Source: Crossaster papposus (Eukaryota > Echinodermata > Asteroidea > Velatida > Solasteridae). From it: DNA of 64,000 nucleotides. A program made the translations under genes and the position numbers. The notes beneath the pieces were generated by a model, which was given only the letters and a program-made list of their open reading frames with translations, did no database searches and was not told the DNA's origin. Position 1 is the first letter of the stretch. Each line of letters starts with the position of its first letter. Below are positions 47,001 through 62,000 of this stretch, piece by piece. The stretch lies in contig JBAIAA010000866.1 of NCBI GenBank assembly GCA_037893245.1, positions 831,185 through 895,184 of the forward strand. Reading direction: 5' to 3'.

Positions 47001-50000
47001 AGAGCCGGTCACATATTGAGGTGTTTTGGAGTGTGTATGCACATGTAATATAAGGCTTAATTATATTTTTTTTTCATTTGAATTAGCTGGCTTGTCAATC
47101 AGGGCATCAGTATTTACCGACAGTGGCAAGTACCAGTGTGCTGCTAGGAATTCTGCAGGTGTCCGCTTCTCCAAGATGGCTGTTTTGTATGTTAGAGGTA
47201 AGGAGACGGGGTATGAGCAGGCCCGTACGCAGGGGGGGGGGGGGGTGCGACGGGTGCGTACGCACCCCCCGAAATTACCACATTTTCCGGAGTAAATAAT
47301 GGTATTTTTATGTAGAAATAACTGTACTGACACACGAAAAATTTTGGTCCCATTTTTGGTCCCATCAGTACAAATTCGCCCCCCAAATTACCAAAAGGTC
47401 CACATTTTTCTGGGGTAAATAATGTTTTTTTTTTTTGTAGAAATAACGGTACTGGCACAACAAAAAAATTGTTCCATTTTTGGTCCCATCAGTACAAATT
47501 CGCACCCCCCCCATAAAAAATCCTTCGTACGGACCTGATGAGACTTATATTTTAGGTACACGTATGAAGATTCAAGTACCGGTTTGAGTCGGACAGACTG
47601 GTACACTGTAAAAATAGTCCAATTTGAGTTGACGACGACCCTGACATTTTTGTTAACCAGTTCGTACCGGAAGACGTATACAAACATTTTTCCAAATTCA
47701 AAACGGATGACACATAAACACGCCAAGTTCCCGGCACTATTAGCCTGAACCCGCTTCAGATCGAGTTTCGTTAAAAATAATCCCGCCCCTCCGCTCGGCG
47801 TTGTTAAAATAATTCCGGCGCGAACTGGTTAACAGTCAAGGCATTGTGTTTCTCTGAGAACCAGAGGGAACTCAACGTTTTGGACAGTATGCTCTGCCTG
47901 TCATCTGTCTCCTGACAACGGGCAGAGTATACGTTGATTTCTATCCGGTTCCTTTCAGAACCACATATCTCACTCCTAGTGCTGGTACTTGAAACCGAAT
48001 ATTCGGTTATTCGAATGTGCTTCCACAAACCGGTTTGGAATTTTGAAAAAAAATTCTGATTTGAATTGGTTCCGTAGACGATCGGTCCGACGTTGTCAAG
48101 GAGGACGGGGTGTGCGCTCAAGCGCGGCGAGGTTAATGAGCAAGGCTGGCTGTGCGCCATTGTCATCGATTCAATGGTTACGTGAATAAACACGAGCCAC
48201 TAGATAAACTCATGAATACAGTCAGCTGGTACGCGTAAAGACGTTTGAAGTAGATGATAGCACGTATTGGAGAACGCAACTTTCAGGTCACTTTAATCCA
48301 TTAAATTACTTTTATAAACCTCAAGGAAACGCATACATGTATATGTACGGCCGTTGTAGAATGAAATCCGGACTGGACTCTAATGGACTGGTTGGTCTAT
48401 GATTAAAACCGCATTCATTCCCACCAGCGGAAATTCTTTCTTTGAGAACAGCCGGCCAACAAACTTAACTTGTTATTCCCCCACATTTCCTAAGCATTAT
48501 TGGTGGATAATTACCCACATCAAAAATAAACCATTCCATAAAAAAAGAAACGTCCAATCATGTCCTACCTTCTAACAAATTCTCTTTTTCATTGGTTAAA
48601 CAGACATTCCCAGCCTATTGAAATTCCAAAGTAATGGTTGGCCACATGTTGGCCAGCTTGCTTATACAATGTAATACAATTTGTAGGTCAGCTGTCAATT
48701 ATTATCTGGATTTCTTGCTTCTACTTGGATTATATTCGGAAAATACTCCCGACAAATTCTCCCGTGGTCTATTTGATTCCTCTTGCACTATGTAAAAATA
48801 CACCACGGAACCACCTATAAATTGAAAAATGTAACGAGCTCTTACATCTATTAGGGACACATCTATTTTATGGACAAATTAAATATTACAAATATTTATT
48901 ATTAATATTTTATTAAATAAAAACCCAGCAGATTATTTATTAATTTTAAATAACAACTCCTAAGGGGTCCTGGGGTCCGCCATCGTGATTTTGTACCATC
49001 TCGATTATATTCTTGTCTATTTATTCTTGGCTCTTATGGGTTTGGTGAATGTTTTTAAAAGCTAGCCTTGTAATTTACGGGCCACGAAATAGATCGTTTT
49101 TGTTAAATACAAGAAAAACGTAAAATAAATCGTATTAAATTTCCCCCTTAAATCCGTTTGAAAAATGTTTAGGAGCTCAAAATTGTACATGTAGGTGTTA
49201 ACCCTTTTGGTACTGAATTGCTATATAATGTTAATTGTCTATACTGAATTAATAACATAAAATGTTGTGTACAAAAGTTGTTTAGGACATTATAAGCTTT
49301 GTAAATATTCAACAACAAAAGTAATGCATGAGTGATTTTGTTATAATTATTTTTAAATTAGTTTGGGCATTTCTCATATTTCAGGTGGAATTTTGGACAA
49401 ATTTACCGTTATCGTACACATCAATCATGTGTACCTGGTCCTTCACATAGTGTGTACACGTATTCGCATTTTTGTATCACTGTGGAGACATGGCTTTGTT
49501 CTCGTGTACAAAATGGTGAGAAAGTCGAGCACGTTTTTCAAAATGCTCCCATTTTAACCATAATTTTTTTCCTGGGTTGAAATTTCGACCCAATATACCC
49601 TATATTATACCCTAACCCAAACACTAACCCTAAACCCACATCCTAATCCTAGTTTTTGAGTAATTTAAGTAAAATCCAAAAATCTAATTCGTGAAATTCC
49701 CAGTGGAGACCTATTCATCTATAGAAATTTACCCTCCGGAGACGTTTTGTCTCCATTGTACACATTGTGTTCATGTCTCCAGAGGGTACCGTATTTCGCA
49801 CCATACGCCTTCATATCGTGTGTACATGGTCCTACACATCGTGTGTACATGGTCCTTCACATCGTGTGTACATGGTCCTTCACATCGTCGTCAATGGGCA
49901 TATAGCTAGTTACAGATAAACCGTCACTTTTACTATCTTCATCACCAAAAATCTCCTCCAAAACTGTGCCTAAATCCAACAATCTTACAAGCCGGGTGTT

Positions 50001-53000
50001 GCTTGGTATGTCATCTTTCATAATGGATACAAAATTTGACAAAAGCGCGTCTGATTCGTGTGATTTTTGAAGGATTATTTAGCGAAAATTTTCAATGGAA
50101 CACTACGTATATTTATGTTGCCATTGAAAGGTCAATACTTCAGTTGCGTGATGGGAGCGTTCTAGGTCGCGTAGTCTTTTACACCAGTCGCAAATAACAG
50201 CTGAAATGGACCCTTTTGTTGGAACGCCGAGGCGTTCTGCAGGGCCGAGCGTGGGGAACGCCCAGGCGTTCTGTAGGGCCGAAAGGGTTAAGGTCCCGTT
50301 TTTTCTTCTTTTTTCTTTTTTTAACAATGAAACCAGAAATAAATGTTATCAAATAAACCTCTGGAAATTATTTCGCTACCCTCGTAATTTAAAGGGTTAG
50401 GTGTATGTTGATTTTATTAGATACCAGAAAAATCAAGAATAAATCCTATTATTATTTACCCCTGAGATTGGTTGGGGAAATGTTTAGGACTTCATTTAAT
50501 ATTTCCCCTTACTTTATTATTTTACCGCTTCTAGTGCTTGCCCTTTCCCCAAGTTGCGTAAAATAATCTCTCTGCTGGGAGAACTCCCCGATCTTTTTGT
50601 GGAGCCTGTCAATCAAAACCTATTCTTTACAGTCATCAAAGCTAAACGCCGCCTCCATAATGCCTTGGCCGGTTTCCTTTGATTTATTCAGCCATTAAAG
50701 AACGAGTCATCGGGGCTATAATTGGTTATTGAATAATAGAGGTTGTCTTTGAAAGGGCTTGGAATTACTAGCCGCGGACAAAATCAAAGGGTGAGACATT
50801 GATAAAATTAGTACATGTCTAGCGGGCAAAAGCAAAGGGTGGGGCGCTTGGGAAAGAAGAAGATTGTGTTTGCGCGTGGTGTCTGAAAATTGCGTAGCTG
50901 ACAAAAGCAAAGTCAGACGATGAATGGCTTAATGTGGGATGCGCTCGTTGATCCACGGTTGATGATTGGTCGAGACGATGGGGCTATTAACTGTGGAGTT
51001 CTAGCCAGACAATCTTGCGGTCATCTGACGTGCCGAAGCATTGCCTGGGAATTTAAACGTGAGTGAGGAAAAGAAGTGAAATTTTAAGTGCACGTTTTAG
51101 TCTGACATCGCGGACTCGCTGAAGGTGGATGTTGGAAAATTTATCTTTATCCTGTACTGAAATAAGACAGACAAGACTTGGATTAATAAATACATAATTT
51201 TGTTGGATCGTCCCAGGAAAAGCCTGGAGTAAATTGGAAAGGCACAGCGCAGCAGGTCGGTAACAAACTGTTGCGTTATAATTGTTGAATATATACCGGC
51301 ACGTGCGCGGTACATTTTTGGATTTTGTAAACCGATTAACGAATTCGGAGTATCGATTATTCGATATTTTCAAATTCGGTTATTCGGTTTTGAAAACCTC
51401 CGATTTGTCCCAGCACTACTCACTACAGAGTATTACCGTAGTCACTAACGAGCTCGAATAACTCCTGTTGTAAATGTATAAGATTAGTTGGTGTATTCAA
51501 GGAATGTGATTGTATAAGATCGGTTGTTGTATTTTAAGGAATGTTGAATTGGAAGGTGCTTAGGAATGCAAGACCATTTTGAACCATTTGTTTGTTCAAC
51601 TTGGATTGGGGTTAAATCCAGGAAATATGTTTGAATTGGTATAAAATGTAAGATTAGGGAGTGGTTCACCACTTAGTAGCTTGGTCACCGACTTGATGAC
51701 ATCGGGGCACTGAGGTCCTGTATTTTGCTCTCCAGTTTGGAGAAGGCCAACGGTGGTTTGCCGGCATGATCGGCCGATGATTTTTGAGAACCGTTTTGCA
51801 ATGGGTTTGCCGAGTTCGGGGGGCTACTAAGTCACGGAACTTCAAAAGCCAGAATTATACTGTAAGTAATGGTTATGATTTAATCATGTATACAATTATA
51901 TATTACTTTACTTAAATTCGGAAATTTATTTGGATTGTGATATTTTGTTTTGTATTTGAAATAATTGGTGATCTCGAGATTGTTTATTTCTTGAGTTAAA
52001 AACCCATTGAGGAAACTGGAATTATTTATGTATTGGTAATGGAAATTAAATTACAGGGCTTTTATGCCACTGGGAGCGTCATGCCGACGACCAGGATCCC
52101 TTAGATCTGACGCCACCCACTGGAGGCCGTCGACAACCACACTATGGTGTCCTCCGTTTCTGTCGGCTCGTCGTTTGTTGTCCCGGTACCGTAATTATGT
52201 TGGTGGGGGTGATTTATATTGTATTAATTACATTCAAAATGTCAATTGTAAATACATGTATAGTAAACTATTTTGATTCAAGTCTGAATTGTCCTAATTA
52301 AATTCTTTAATTCTATAATTTGGTTTAGTGTTTTGCATTACTTTTCTTAGTGAAGTTCGTTTCCCTTGTTCCTTATAACTGTATCACCTCCGCAATCGTC
52401 CCAATTATGGTGGACCTTGTGACAACCGTGGTGCTACTGCAGACTACTAAATCGTATTGCCTTTTTGCCATGCAAACCTTCAAATCTCATCTTGCATTGT
52501 GTTATTGGGTCTCTAGCTACCTCCAATAAAAAATTCAACCAAAATCAACCTTGGGGAAATTTGTTAATTAAACGGAATTGCACAAGTGAAATTGCATCCT
52601 TTGAAAAGTTGGGAAAGAATCCTAACAATTGGTCACCTTAAATTAATATAAAATGGCAAAGGTGCACACGTAATGAAAATTGTGACCAAAACAATTCTTG
52701 AAAACAACATTTTAAGGACGTCTTCGTCGTCATTGTCATAATAATCATTGTCATAGTTATTATTGTTGTCATCAAATGGCTACTGCTCTCAAAAAGCTTT
52801 TTAGGAAAGAGATAACCCTAATGTGCTTTTGGGTTTGTAGATGCTGGAAATATCAAGAAAACCAATCATTTTCTTGTCGTCAGGTAACCTGACCCCACTT
52901 TAGATGAAACATAGCAATTTGTAGACGTTGGGGAATTGCAAGGTCGTAGAATCAGTTGTACTCCTTCACAGATGTGTAATAAATTGCAAAAAAATGTGGA

Positions 53001-56000
53001 ATAAATATGAAAAATTAGGAGCAGTATTTTCCAAACACTAGTAGGTGGACTTTGCGATGCCCACATTATGGGTCTGCATTGTGGACTGATTGTTTAGCCT
53101 TCCCAAGCAAAGATTAGTTTCTAGTTTGCAACCTTGCACATTAACGAGCCCTAACGTAATTTGCAGCTTTTATTGCCAAATTTGTGGATTGCAGGAGGTG
53201 AGAAATAAAAGCCAGTAATGAAATAGTTCACGAAGGAGGGTCAAAAATGTATATAACCTTGGGTTCAAATTGATTTGTTTATACATGTTTATACAATTGA
53301 TACTATATTATTATTGGTCTAAAACGATCTAAGGCTGTCAGTTTGCGGTTATTAATTTATCCGTGTAACCGTTCGTTTTACGGTTACGGTTAACCGTAAC
53401 CGTAGCAATCTAAAAATATTTAAAAAATATTTAAAAAAAAATAAATTAAAATAAAAAAAAAATAAACAAATTTTTGTTTTAATAAAAATAAAATAAAATG
53501 CACGGCCCTGTAATGCATATCTAATTAGCGCTGCTAATTTGAGCAGTTCTGCGATTGGTAATTGTCTGCATCAATTTGTGTAATGTAGGCCGACTATATG
53601 TTAGATAAGCTATCAGTACATACACAATTTAATTATTTGTACTATTTGTGACCTGCTCCAACGAAACCATCCCTTTTCCCAACCAAAGCTCCAACGAAAC
53701 CCGGACAAAGTTGACAATTGGTAGGTTTTTTGTATTAAAAAAAAATTAAAAAAATAAAAAATAAAAAATAAAAAAATAATTAGGTCAACCGAACCGGAAA
53801 AATGTAACCGTGTAACCGTTTGAACGGTCGGTTAACCGTGTAACCGTGTAACCGTTGCAGCCCTAAAACGATCACATGTCCACTCGCATAGCATAGCACC
53901 CTCGGCTGATACCTTGGGAGCTACCGGTATGCACCCCCCCCCCCCCCCCCCCCCCCTTCCCCGGTGTTTAAAAACGTCATATCCTACATTACAGCAGTCT
54001 ATAATTGTTAATATTCATATTATTTGATCTGTGTGCTATTTCTAATTTTCAGTGAGACGGGTGGCGCCACGCTTCACCATTTTTCCCAAGTCTCAAGAAG
54101 TTGTCCCAGGTGGTAATGTGAACCTTACCTGTGCAGCCAATGGTTCCCCAATGCCTGTCATTAAGTGGATGAAGGGTGACGAGGATATGAATGGTCCTGA
54201 TAACGCTCTGCCTGTGGGTAGAAGTGTCCTGGTTTTGAAGAAAGTACAGGAGACTGCCGACTACACATGCTATGCAATGAGTGACCTTGGAGAGATTGAT
54301 CATACAGCAACGGTGACTGTTAGGAGTGAGTTAAACAAATATCAGTGTCATTGTCTTTATAATGTAATCGGGAACTGTCATTTCCCCAACTCGTTTGTGT
54401 TTTTAGATTTGTCATTTTCATGTGTACCAATTTATGGCCCCCCTTTAGATGAAACGGAGCAATTTAACGCCGGGAAATTGTACGGTCAAGAAACCAGTCT
54501 AGATGGCTTGTACCTGTTTATCTATTGCTAAAAAAATGCGGACTAACTAAATATGGTAAATTGGGGGTGGTATTTGAAAGAAGCCAGTTTTTTTCTAATG
54601 CTGGTCGGCTGAACAGCTTTGGAAATTGATATAAAAATACCACTTTTCTTAACAATGACGGCACACCAGGTGCCATAAGTTTACAGGATGCTTTAGACTG
54701 TCATTCTTTTACAGTCCAGTAAGGTATTTCAGAATAATTTGGTACTTTTGTTTTGGGATGTTTGCAAAATTTGTGTATACATACAACCCAACTGCACATA
54801 TGCACTTGCTATGATCTCAATTTACATGTAATCTCTTGAATTTCTTGAAATGTATTGACCCCAATAGTTCTCTCAGTGCATGTACATGTAGATTTGTATG
54901 CCGAAAAACTTTAATTTAGAAAAGAAAAGGGCAATTCCACGCAAACTACCTGAAACTTTAGAAGATAATTTCACATTTCAAATGCAAATAGCCTACATGT
55001 ACACAAGTTGATTTTGATTTTTTGTTAAGGGTTGTCTACTACTATTACAGCCACCTTTATTACAAAAAAAAGAAGAAACAAATCCATTTCATTGTAAAGA
55101 TATGAATATTAATTATCAAAGTGACAGTGGTGACGCCCCCCAAAAAGACTTTTTTTGTTGTTTATGAATTACAATACCGTGCAATTTATAGTTAACACTG
55201 CGAATGGGAATGGACAATTTTGTGAACATTTCGATTTCGTTTTTTGATAGCTTTCAAATAACACAGAGCCGGATTGTATGAAATTATTATTCCTTTTTTT
55301 ATTTGCTAATTCTTTTAGTCAATGGGGTTCTAGATAGGGTCGGTGATAACAAAAAAACTTCTTCTTTTTTCTTTTAATCAGGAGCCCAAAATAGGGTCGA
55401 TCGGCAATGAGAACCACAGAAATATAAAGGGACGCCCTTATATGAAAAGAAAGATGTGTGACCATGAATATATGTGTATTTGCAATTTACTTCCTAATTT
55501 ACTTTTTTTACTTTTTGTTTTTTCTTTAATTATCAATGACAGCTCGTCCAGACCCCCCACCTGTGCCAACGTTAAGTCAACATACTGCTAATACAGTCAC
55601 TGTCCAGTGGACAGCTGGCACTGATGATCCTATCAAGGACTACGTTCTGAAATATGAGCCAAGCTCTTCTCCTGGTGCTGCTGAGGAAATAGCCAACATT
55701 ACTGACACTATGTATACCATCCGTGACTTGCTACCATTCACAGAGTACAACGTGCATGTTGCAGCAGTCAATACCATAGGTCCAGGAGATTTCAGCAGAG
55801 CCTTGACTGTCACTACAGCACAGCTGGGTGAGCAAATGATTGGTTTCATAGAGTAACACTGGATGATATGACTCAAAAATAGCACACTGTTAAAAGCTTT
55901 TGTTCATGTTCTGAAAAAAAAATGCAATGCCTTGAGAGATATTTCAGTGTTAGAAGCCATATGTGACCTGTCACCACAAAATGAGAGTAAAGTCGGAAAT

Positions 56001-59000
56001 ATTGAAAATTGAGATATTGGTATTTTCAAATTCTTGAGAAAGAGAGCTTTCCAATGGTACATAACACTTGGGGGTTGAGCGATAAATACTTTTTACAGCG
56101 CTCTAGAAAGACATGGGTTTCACAAAACGTGTTTGTGAGAAAACTTACTTTAAACGTCTTAAACAAAACACGCAAAAGATTACAAAACAGGACAAGTAAG
56201 GTTCGGTTGAGCATAGCAACAGCTATGTTCTAATAATTATTTCTTCTTGAAATTTTCCACACATACAAACTATTGTATAAACAGCAAAATATCAAAATTT
56301 CGAAAACATGGGATACTTACGAGGACCTGATTTGCATATTTAATTACCGTGTTAATTAGACCACTATTGAACTTTAATCCAAACACTAACTACGCAAACA
56401 ATACGCAAAATCGCGTAATTTAGGAGGTTTTTGATCAACTGATCTCACCCAAAAAATGTGAATATGTAGAGGAGGACTTGGGCTTTCCAAATTATGCAAA
56501 ATCTTAAAATTGACCACCCCTTCATATTTTGACTTTGGATGGCCATATCTCTGAATCACATTGTGCGACTTTACTCTCATTTTGTGGTGACAGGTCACAT
56601 ATGTGACCTGTCATCACAAAATGAGCGTAAAGTCGGCAAAATCCAAAATTGAGATATGGGTATTTCAAAATTCTGTGGAAACAGCTTTCCAATGGTATAA
56701 CTTGGAGGTTTGATACTCAATATTTTTTATATTTTTCTTTATTAGTCTGGAGTCTTAATACAGAGATTATGAGAAAACGGGCATTTCTTGTGAGAAATTG
56801 TGTGAACGCGCAAGGAAAGGCATAGTCAAAATTGTCTCAAAAACTTTTTTTTTTTTATCTGATCGTCCTGAAAAATTGGGAATTGAATGTTGGGGATTTA
56901 GTCTTTAAAAAAACCCACATGTAATTTCAAAATCGACCACCCCTTGAATTTTTGACTTTGACTGGCCGTACTGGGAAATCACTCCGTGCAACTTTACGCT
57001 AATTTTGTGACGGCAGGTCACATACTGTATATTCACATGTTCGAGTGGCTTAGGTTTTCACTGTGAATGTCCTTAAGAGAAAAAAAACCTGGCTACTTGC
57101 ACAAATTTCTTTCCGGCTTCTGCTGGTCATGCTGTAACATAAGACATAAGACATAAGACATAAGAAAATGTTATTAGTCTTCAGATGAAGAAATTACACT
57201 GCTCGCAAAGGATCAATTAAAATCTTACAAATATGGAACACACAAACAACACACGTAAAGGGGGAAACATGTTTTGATGATTTTATCGCTAGGGAATTAA
57301 TCGTGCTATCATAGAGAATCTTGTTTGTGTGTAATTATTTCATTGTTGTAATTGTAAGTTTTAGTCATTATTATTAGCTGTATTCGTATATTTTTTTAAT
57401 AGAAATTTAATTGTTTGTACATTTTATCTTGTTGTTTTTATTTAAAAAAAATAGCACCTTCAACACCCCCTCAAGAAGTTCGTGCAAAGCCCTTGAGTGC
57501 AAGCACAATACTAGTACAGTGGGAGGCTCCAGAAACACCTAATGGGGTTGTAAGAGGTTACAACATCTATTACAGCAACACACCCAGTAAGAATCTGAGT
57601 TTCTGGTATAAACATTCAGTGGAAGATGGAACCCAGAGACTGACAACAATGAGTGACCTCAATCCAGACCAGACTTACTCAATAAGGGCTTCTGCATTCA
57701 CGGCTATTGGTGAAGGCCCAGCATCAACTGCAGTCCAGGTCATAACAAAGCAAGGAGGTATGTATGTTTTCCCCACATTCAGTAATGGTCTGCACTGGTA
57801 ATTGAAAGGATGCTTCTTTTTCAGACTAATGCATTGGGAGGAGTGCCATCCTTTTAACCAGTTTGAGCCGGGATTATTTTAACATCACCGAGCCGAGGGG
57901 CGGGATTATTTTTAACGAAACTCGATCCGAAGCGGGTTCGGGCCGATAGTGCCGGGTAGCACACCCACGCATTTCCAGCCTTGCTCGCAGCTGACAGACA
58001 TTTCCGGCCTTGCTCATGGCGTGTTTATGCATCATCCGTTTCGAATCTAGGGAAAACTTTGCATTTATATATGTCATCCGGCGCAAACTGGTTAATGAGT
58101 AGAAAGGCAAACAAGAGGTGCGTTCCACTCACGCGAACGTTGCCAATGTTGGCCAATGTTAGGGTTGCTCGCTTGAGTTGAAACGCAATGTGCGCCAATT
58201 ATGTTGGCCAACAATAGCGAATATGGCAAATGACATTGAGAGCTATTCAAGAGGTTAGCAGACGGCACTTTTCTTTTCACGGTTTTGATTTACGTTTTAT
58301 ACTTTTCAGTATAAACGGTGGATTGTTTTGAGCAGTCACAGAAATTTATTTAGCAAAATAATGAGTTATGGATAATAAAATTGGTGCAGCAGGCAACCAA
58401 ACGATGTCACTAGGCCCCCGCTATTTTGAAAACATAGTTTTTGAAATATCGTTTCTCTTTGACCTGCGCCAACTCGAAACGTAGGCGAACGTTCGCGCAA
58501 ACAGTTTGCAGGAGTGGAATGCAGTTATGGTTAGGATATTTGTTTGTGCTTTTGTTGACTTAATTATAATGTTCATAGTATATGGATTTGTAGTACAGTA
58601 TCTCACTGCATTTACATGCCTTATTATGCCATGAGGTCGTAAGGACGCTAAGGATGTATTAATTTGAGAAATGTTTCATAAGATGGACTTTGCGTCAGGG
58701 TGATATAAATGCATTATTTGGTTTTACATTTTTTACCAACACTTTCTAAGAAACAAAATTCACTTACATATTTATAAACACTGTAAACTCATTTTGTTTC
58801 TTTGACCTTAACTGAAATTACATGTATGATGATTTTTAGAAATTGACATTTCTTTGATCACAATTTTGAATGATATAACCTACATACTATTATCTCTTTT
58901 ACATACTGCTTGATTAGTTCCCAGCCAACCTGAGATGTTTGTTGGTGAAGCCATCTCTGCAACACAGATCCGTCTAACATGGAGACAACGTGAAACAGAG

Positions 59001-62000
59001 GCTCAGATTCTCTACTATGAGCTCTATTACAACGACTCTAAAACTGGAAATGATGAGCATAGGAGTATTCCTAAATCAGAGACATACATTCTTGAAGATT
59101 TGAAGCCAAACACTGTCTATAACATCCGCATTGCTGCAAAATCCAGGGCAGGGCAGGGAGCCAGCACACCTATTGTATCAGTTCGCACGGAACAAGCCGG
59201 TAAGTTGTTAACAATAGTGTGAAAACGCTATTCAGATAATGCCACTGTATCAAGTGAACAATGTGTAGAATGGCATAACGGATATGCAGTGCAAATACTT
59301 GTCATCCAAAACGATTCCAAATGGATTGACAATTACACATGTGAAATAACAAATTTATCAAGAGTTGTAATTTTATTTACTGAAATTTGTTAGACATTCA
59401 CAATAAGACATTAAAAAAAAATCTTTGGACAACAGGAATCATACATGTAGGTAATGCCTAATTATTCCTAACCCTCCCAAATCCTCCAAACTCAATATGA
59501 TTATAGGGAGTTGGGATAAATGGGGATTAATATGGTATATAGGCGAACACTGTTGAATGATCAAAACATCTAGATGATGGTTGACTTGACAGCTGAATAG
59601 TCACAGTTGACTGGAAATAATCATTAACTTCAAGAGTGGATAGAAATATTATACTACAGAAGAGGGGGCATAAAGAATTCATGCCAGGAACGCCCTTTGA
59701 CAAAGTGACGAATCTATTCCAAACCAAGATATTAACCAGACCGCGCATGGATTATTTCGACAATGACCGGGCCCAGGCAAGGGATTGTTTTTCACAAACC
59801 TCGATCCGAGACGGGTTCAGGCCAGCATCTGTGGTTAGCACACCCCAATAATTTCGGCCTCGGTCGCAACGAGTCTGTCGCAACGAGTCTGTCGCAACGA
59901 GTCTGTCGCAACGAGTCTGTCGCAACGAGTCTGTCGCAACGAGCTGATCACAACGAGTCAATGAAAACGAACACTGTTTTTCTTACTATTTTTTTCAGCA
60001 ACCATGGTTGAAAAACTTAGGACAGTTCAGTTATAAACAGATATTTACTAAAATACAACCACATTCATGATAGTTCAAGCAATTACCAATAGTGTATCCT
60101 ACCTTTTTTTAATCTTGTTATTACCAGTTGATGTTAACTTTGGTTAATGTAACCTGTGTGTTGTACATCATTGATCTCTTTCTTCCACTAGTTCCCGGTG
60201 CACCCCCACAAGACATCAGAACCACTACTCTGAGTTCTACCAGTCTTCTGATTGAATGGGAACCACCAATTCGAGACCGCCAAAATGGTGACATAACAAG
60301 CTATAAAATCAGCTATGTGAAAATCCCTCGTAATGGAGACGACGTAGATATGCAAGACAAATTTACACTGGCGGTTGGGCCTAATGACAGATCTTGTGAA
60401 TTGGTTAATCTTGACAAGTGGACCATATATCAGATAACTGTGATGGCGTCTACAAAGATTGGGGATGGGCCTGCATCCCGGCCAATAAACGTGGAAACTG
60501 ATGAAGATGGTATGTACCCGGTACTATAAATGTTGGGTTTATTCTTGATAAACTGAACTCGGTAGCATTCCATTGACCACCTTTACATCTTCCCTCCTGA
60601 GTGCATATCACACCTTCCCAATGTGCTCACTCCGGCCGCCATCATTGTTTGTCTTTATTTCACCATATTCACTAGAAATGTAACTAATCACTGTTTTGTG
60701 CCTATTAATTGTGATGCGCGCAAGCAAAATCGGTCGGAACTCGGCAATTCTTGTTTTGAGATCGGGCCAAAATATGTTGGTAGGGGTGGAAAAATCAAAA
60801 TTGACTTTTTTACAAAAACAGAAGGGGAAAATATTTTTCTTTTACGTGAAAATACTCTTTTAACCAAATTCAGAAGGGAAGTGATACAAAAACACAATTT
60901 TCAATTTTTTTTTTTTTAATGTGCTGGTGTTCAAATGGTTGTAATTTTTTTACCGAAGGTCATATTCACATGGGGTTTTCACTGAAATAGAGCCTGAAGT
61001 ACGCTACAAACGAACGCTACAAACGAACATGTACAAATCCCCAAATTGACCAGGGCCTACTTCAGACTGATTTTGCTTGATCGCATCACAATTGTTTAAT
61101 TCATGTGCTTTTTTAACTATAAGATTACATGTACGTTCAGTACTTTATGCATTTAGGGTAAAAGCAGCCCGGGGTTACAACTCGATAAGAAAAATTGGGA
61201 CTGCCTTGTGTATTAAAAGGAGAGTATTACATTGAACCGCAATTACTTATAACAGGATCAGGTAATAACTATGTTTGTTGCCAAGCATCAACCATAACAG
61301 ACATGGGGTTTTTGCATATTAACCCTAACTCCCTACACAACAAAGGAAGTTGGAGGATTTTGAAGGAATTGTATTGTTCAATAACAATGGTGAGGGAGTT
61401 AGGGTTAACGATAGATTGGGTTCTGAGTCCGGTCGAATATATGTACCCCCAGTTACTGGTAAACAGATTTATACAGGGTGAGAATTTGATCAAATTAGGA
61501 AAACCACCAGTCCCAAGTCTAACTGATGACATGGCAATGCACTTGCTTTGCTTATTGCAGATAGTAAACTCTGTCGGATCCAAGTAAAAAAAGAATAATA
61601 ATAATAACGAGTGGTTGAATTCTATCCCGGTCGAATATACACACTCTTAGTCTTACCCTACTTGTGTGTAGTATTGCAGGCCTCAACCTTAATGGTGCTC
61701 ACAATCAAGATGTGCCTCATGTCTCCGCCCCTCTCCGGTCATTTTCTTAAACCCCGGCTTCATTTATGCAGTTTGGCAATGGTGATAAAGCCGGAGACAG
61801 ACCTAAGCTGGTGTTTTGAAAATGGCCATGGTCTCAAAAACATGCTGCCACCCTGCTCTGTCAGGGTGGTTCTAAGGTCATCGGGCAATAACTTCCGTGT
61901 TCCTTGGACTTGACTAGCTTTTTCTAGCAGTGCCCCACCCTGCATGCAATTGAACTTACTTCCCAGTTGTATGCCTTTGACCCAACTTTCTCTTGAACAC

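Larger units (their letters stand above)
47977..51418. mobile_element. Possible 3.4-kb hAT-like insertion, decayed and invaded
   Basis: TAGTGCTGGTACTTGAAACC at 47977 and the complement of TAGTGCTGGGACAAATCGGA ending at 51418 face each other, each followed by CCGAATA-rich words. Flanking 8-mers CTCACTCC (47969-47976) and CTCACTAC (51419-51426) match at 7 of 8, as for an 8-bp hAT target duplication. Between them no hAT transposase survives; the interior holds the repeat at 49440-49790 and a piggyBac-like fragment. Alternatively these could be two separate ends. Confidence 0.45.

Noticed and set aside
47026..47086. Upstream start of the 47026 frame as protein
   Set aside because: The residues before 47087 are polypyrimidine-rich intron sequence; homology begins at GLSIRAS.
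49600..49650. Telomeric repeat from CCTAACCC / CCCTAAACCC
   Set aside because: Irregular spacing and part of a dispersed repeat also present at about 34800; not a telomere array.
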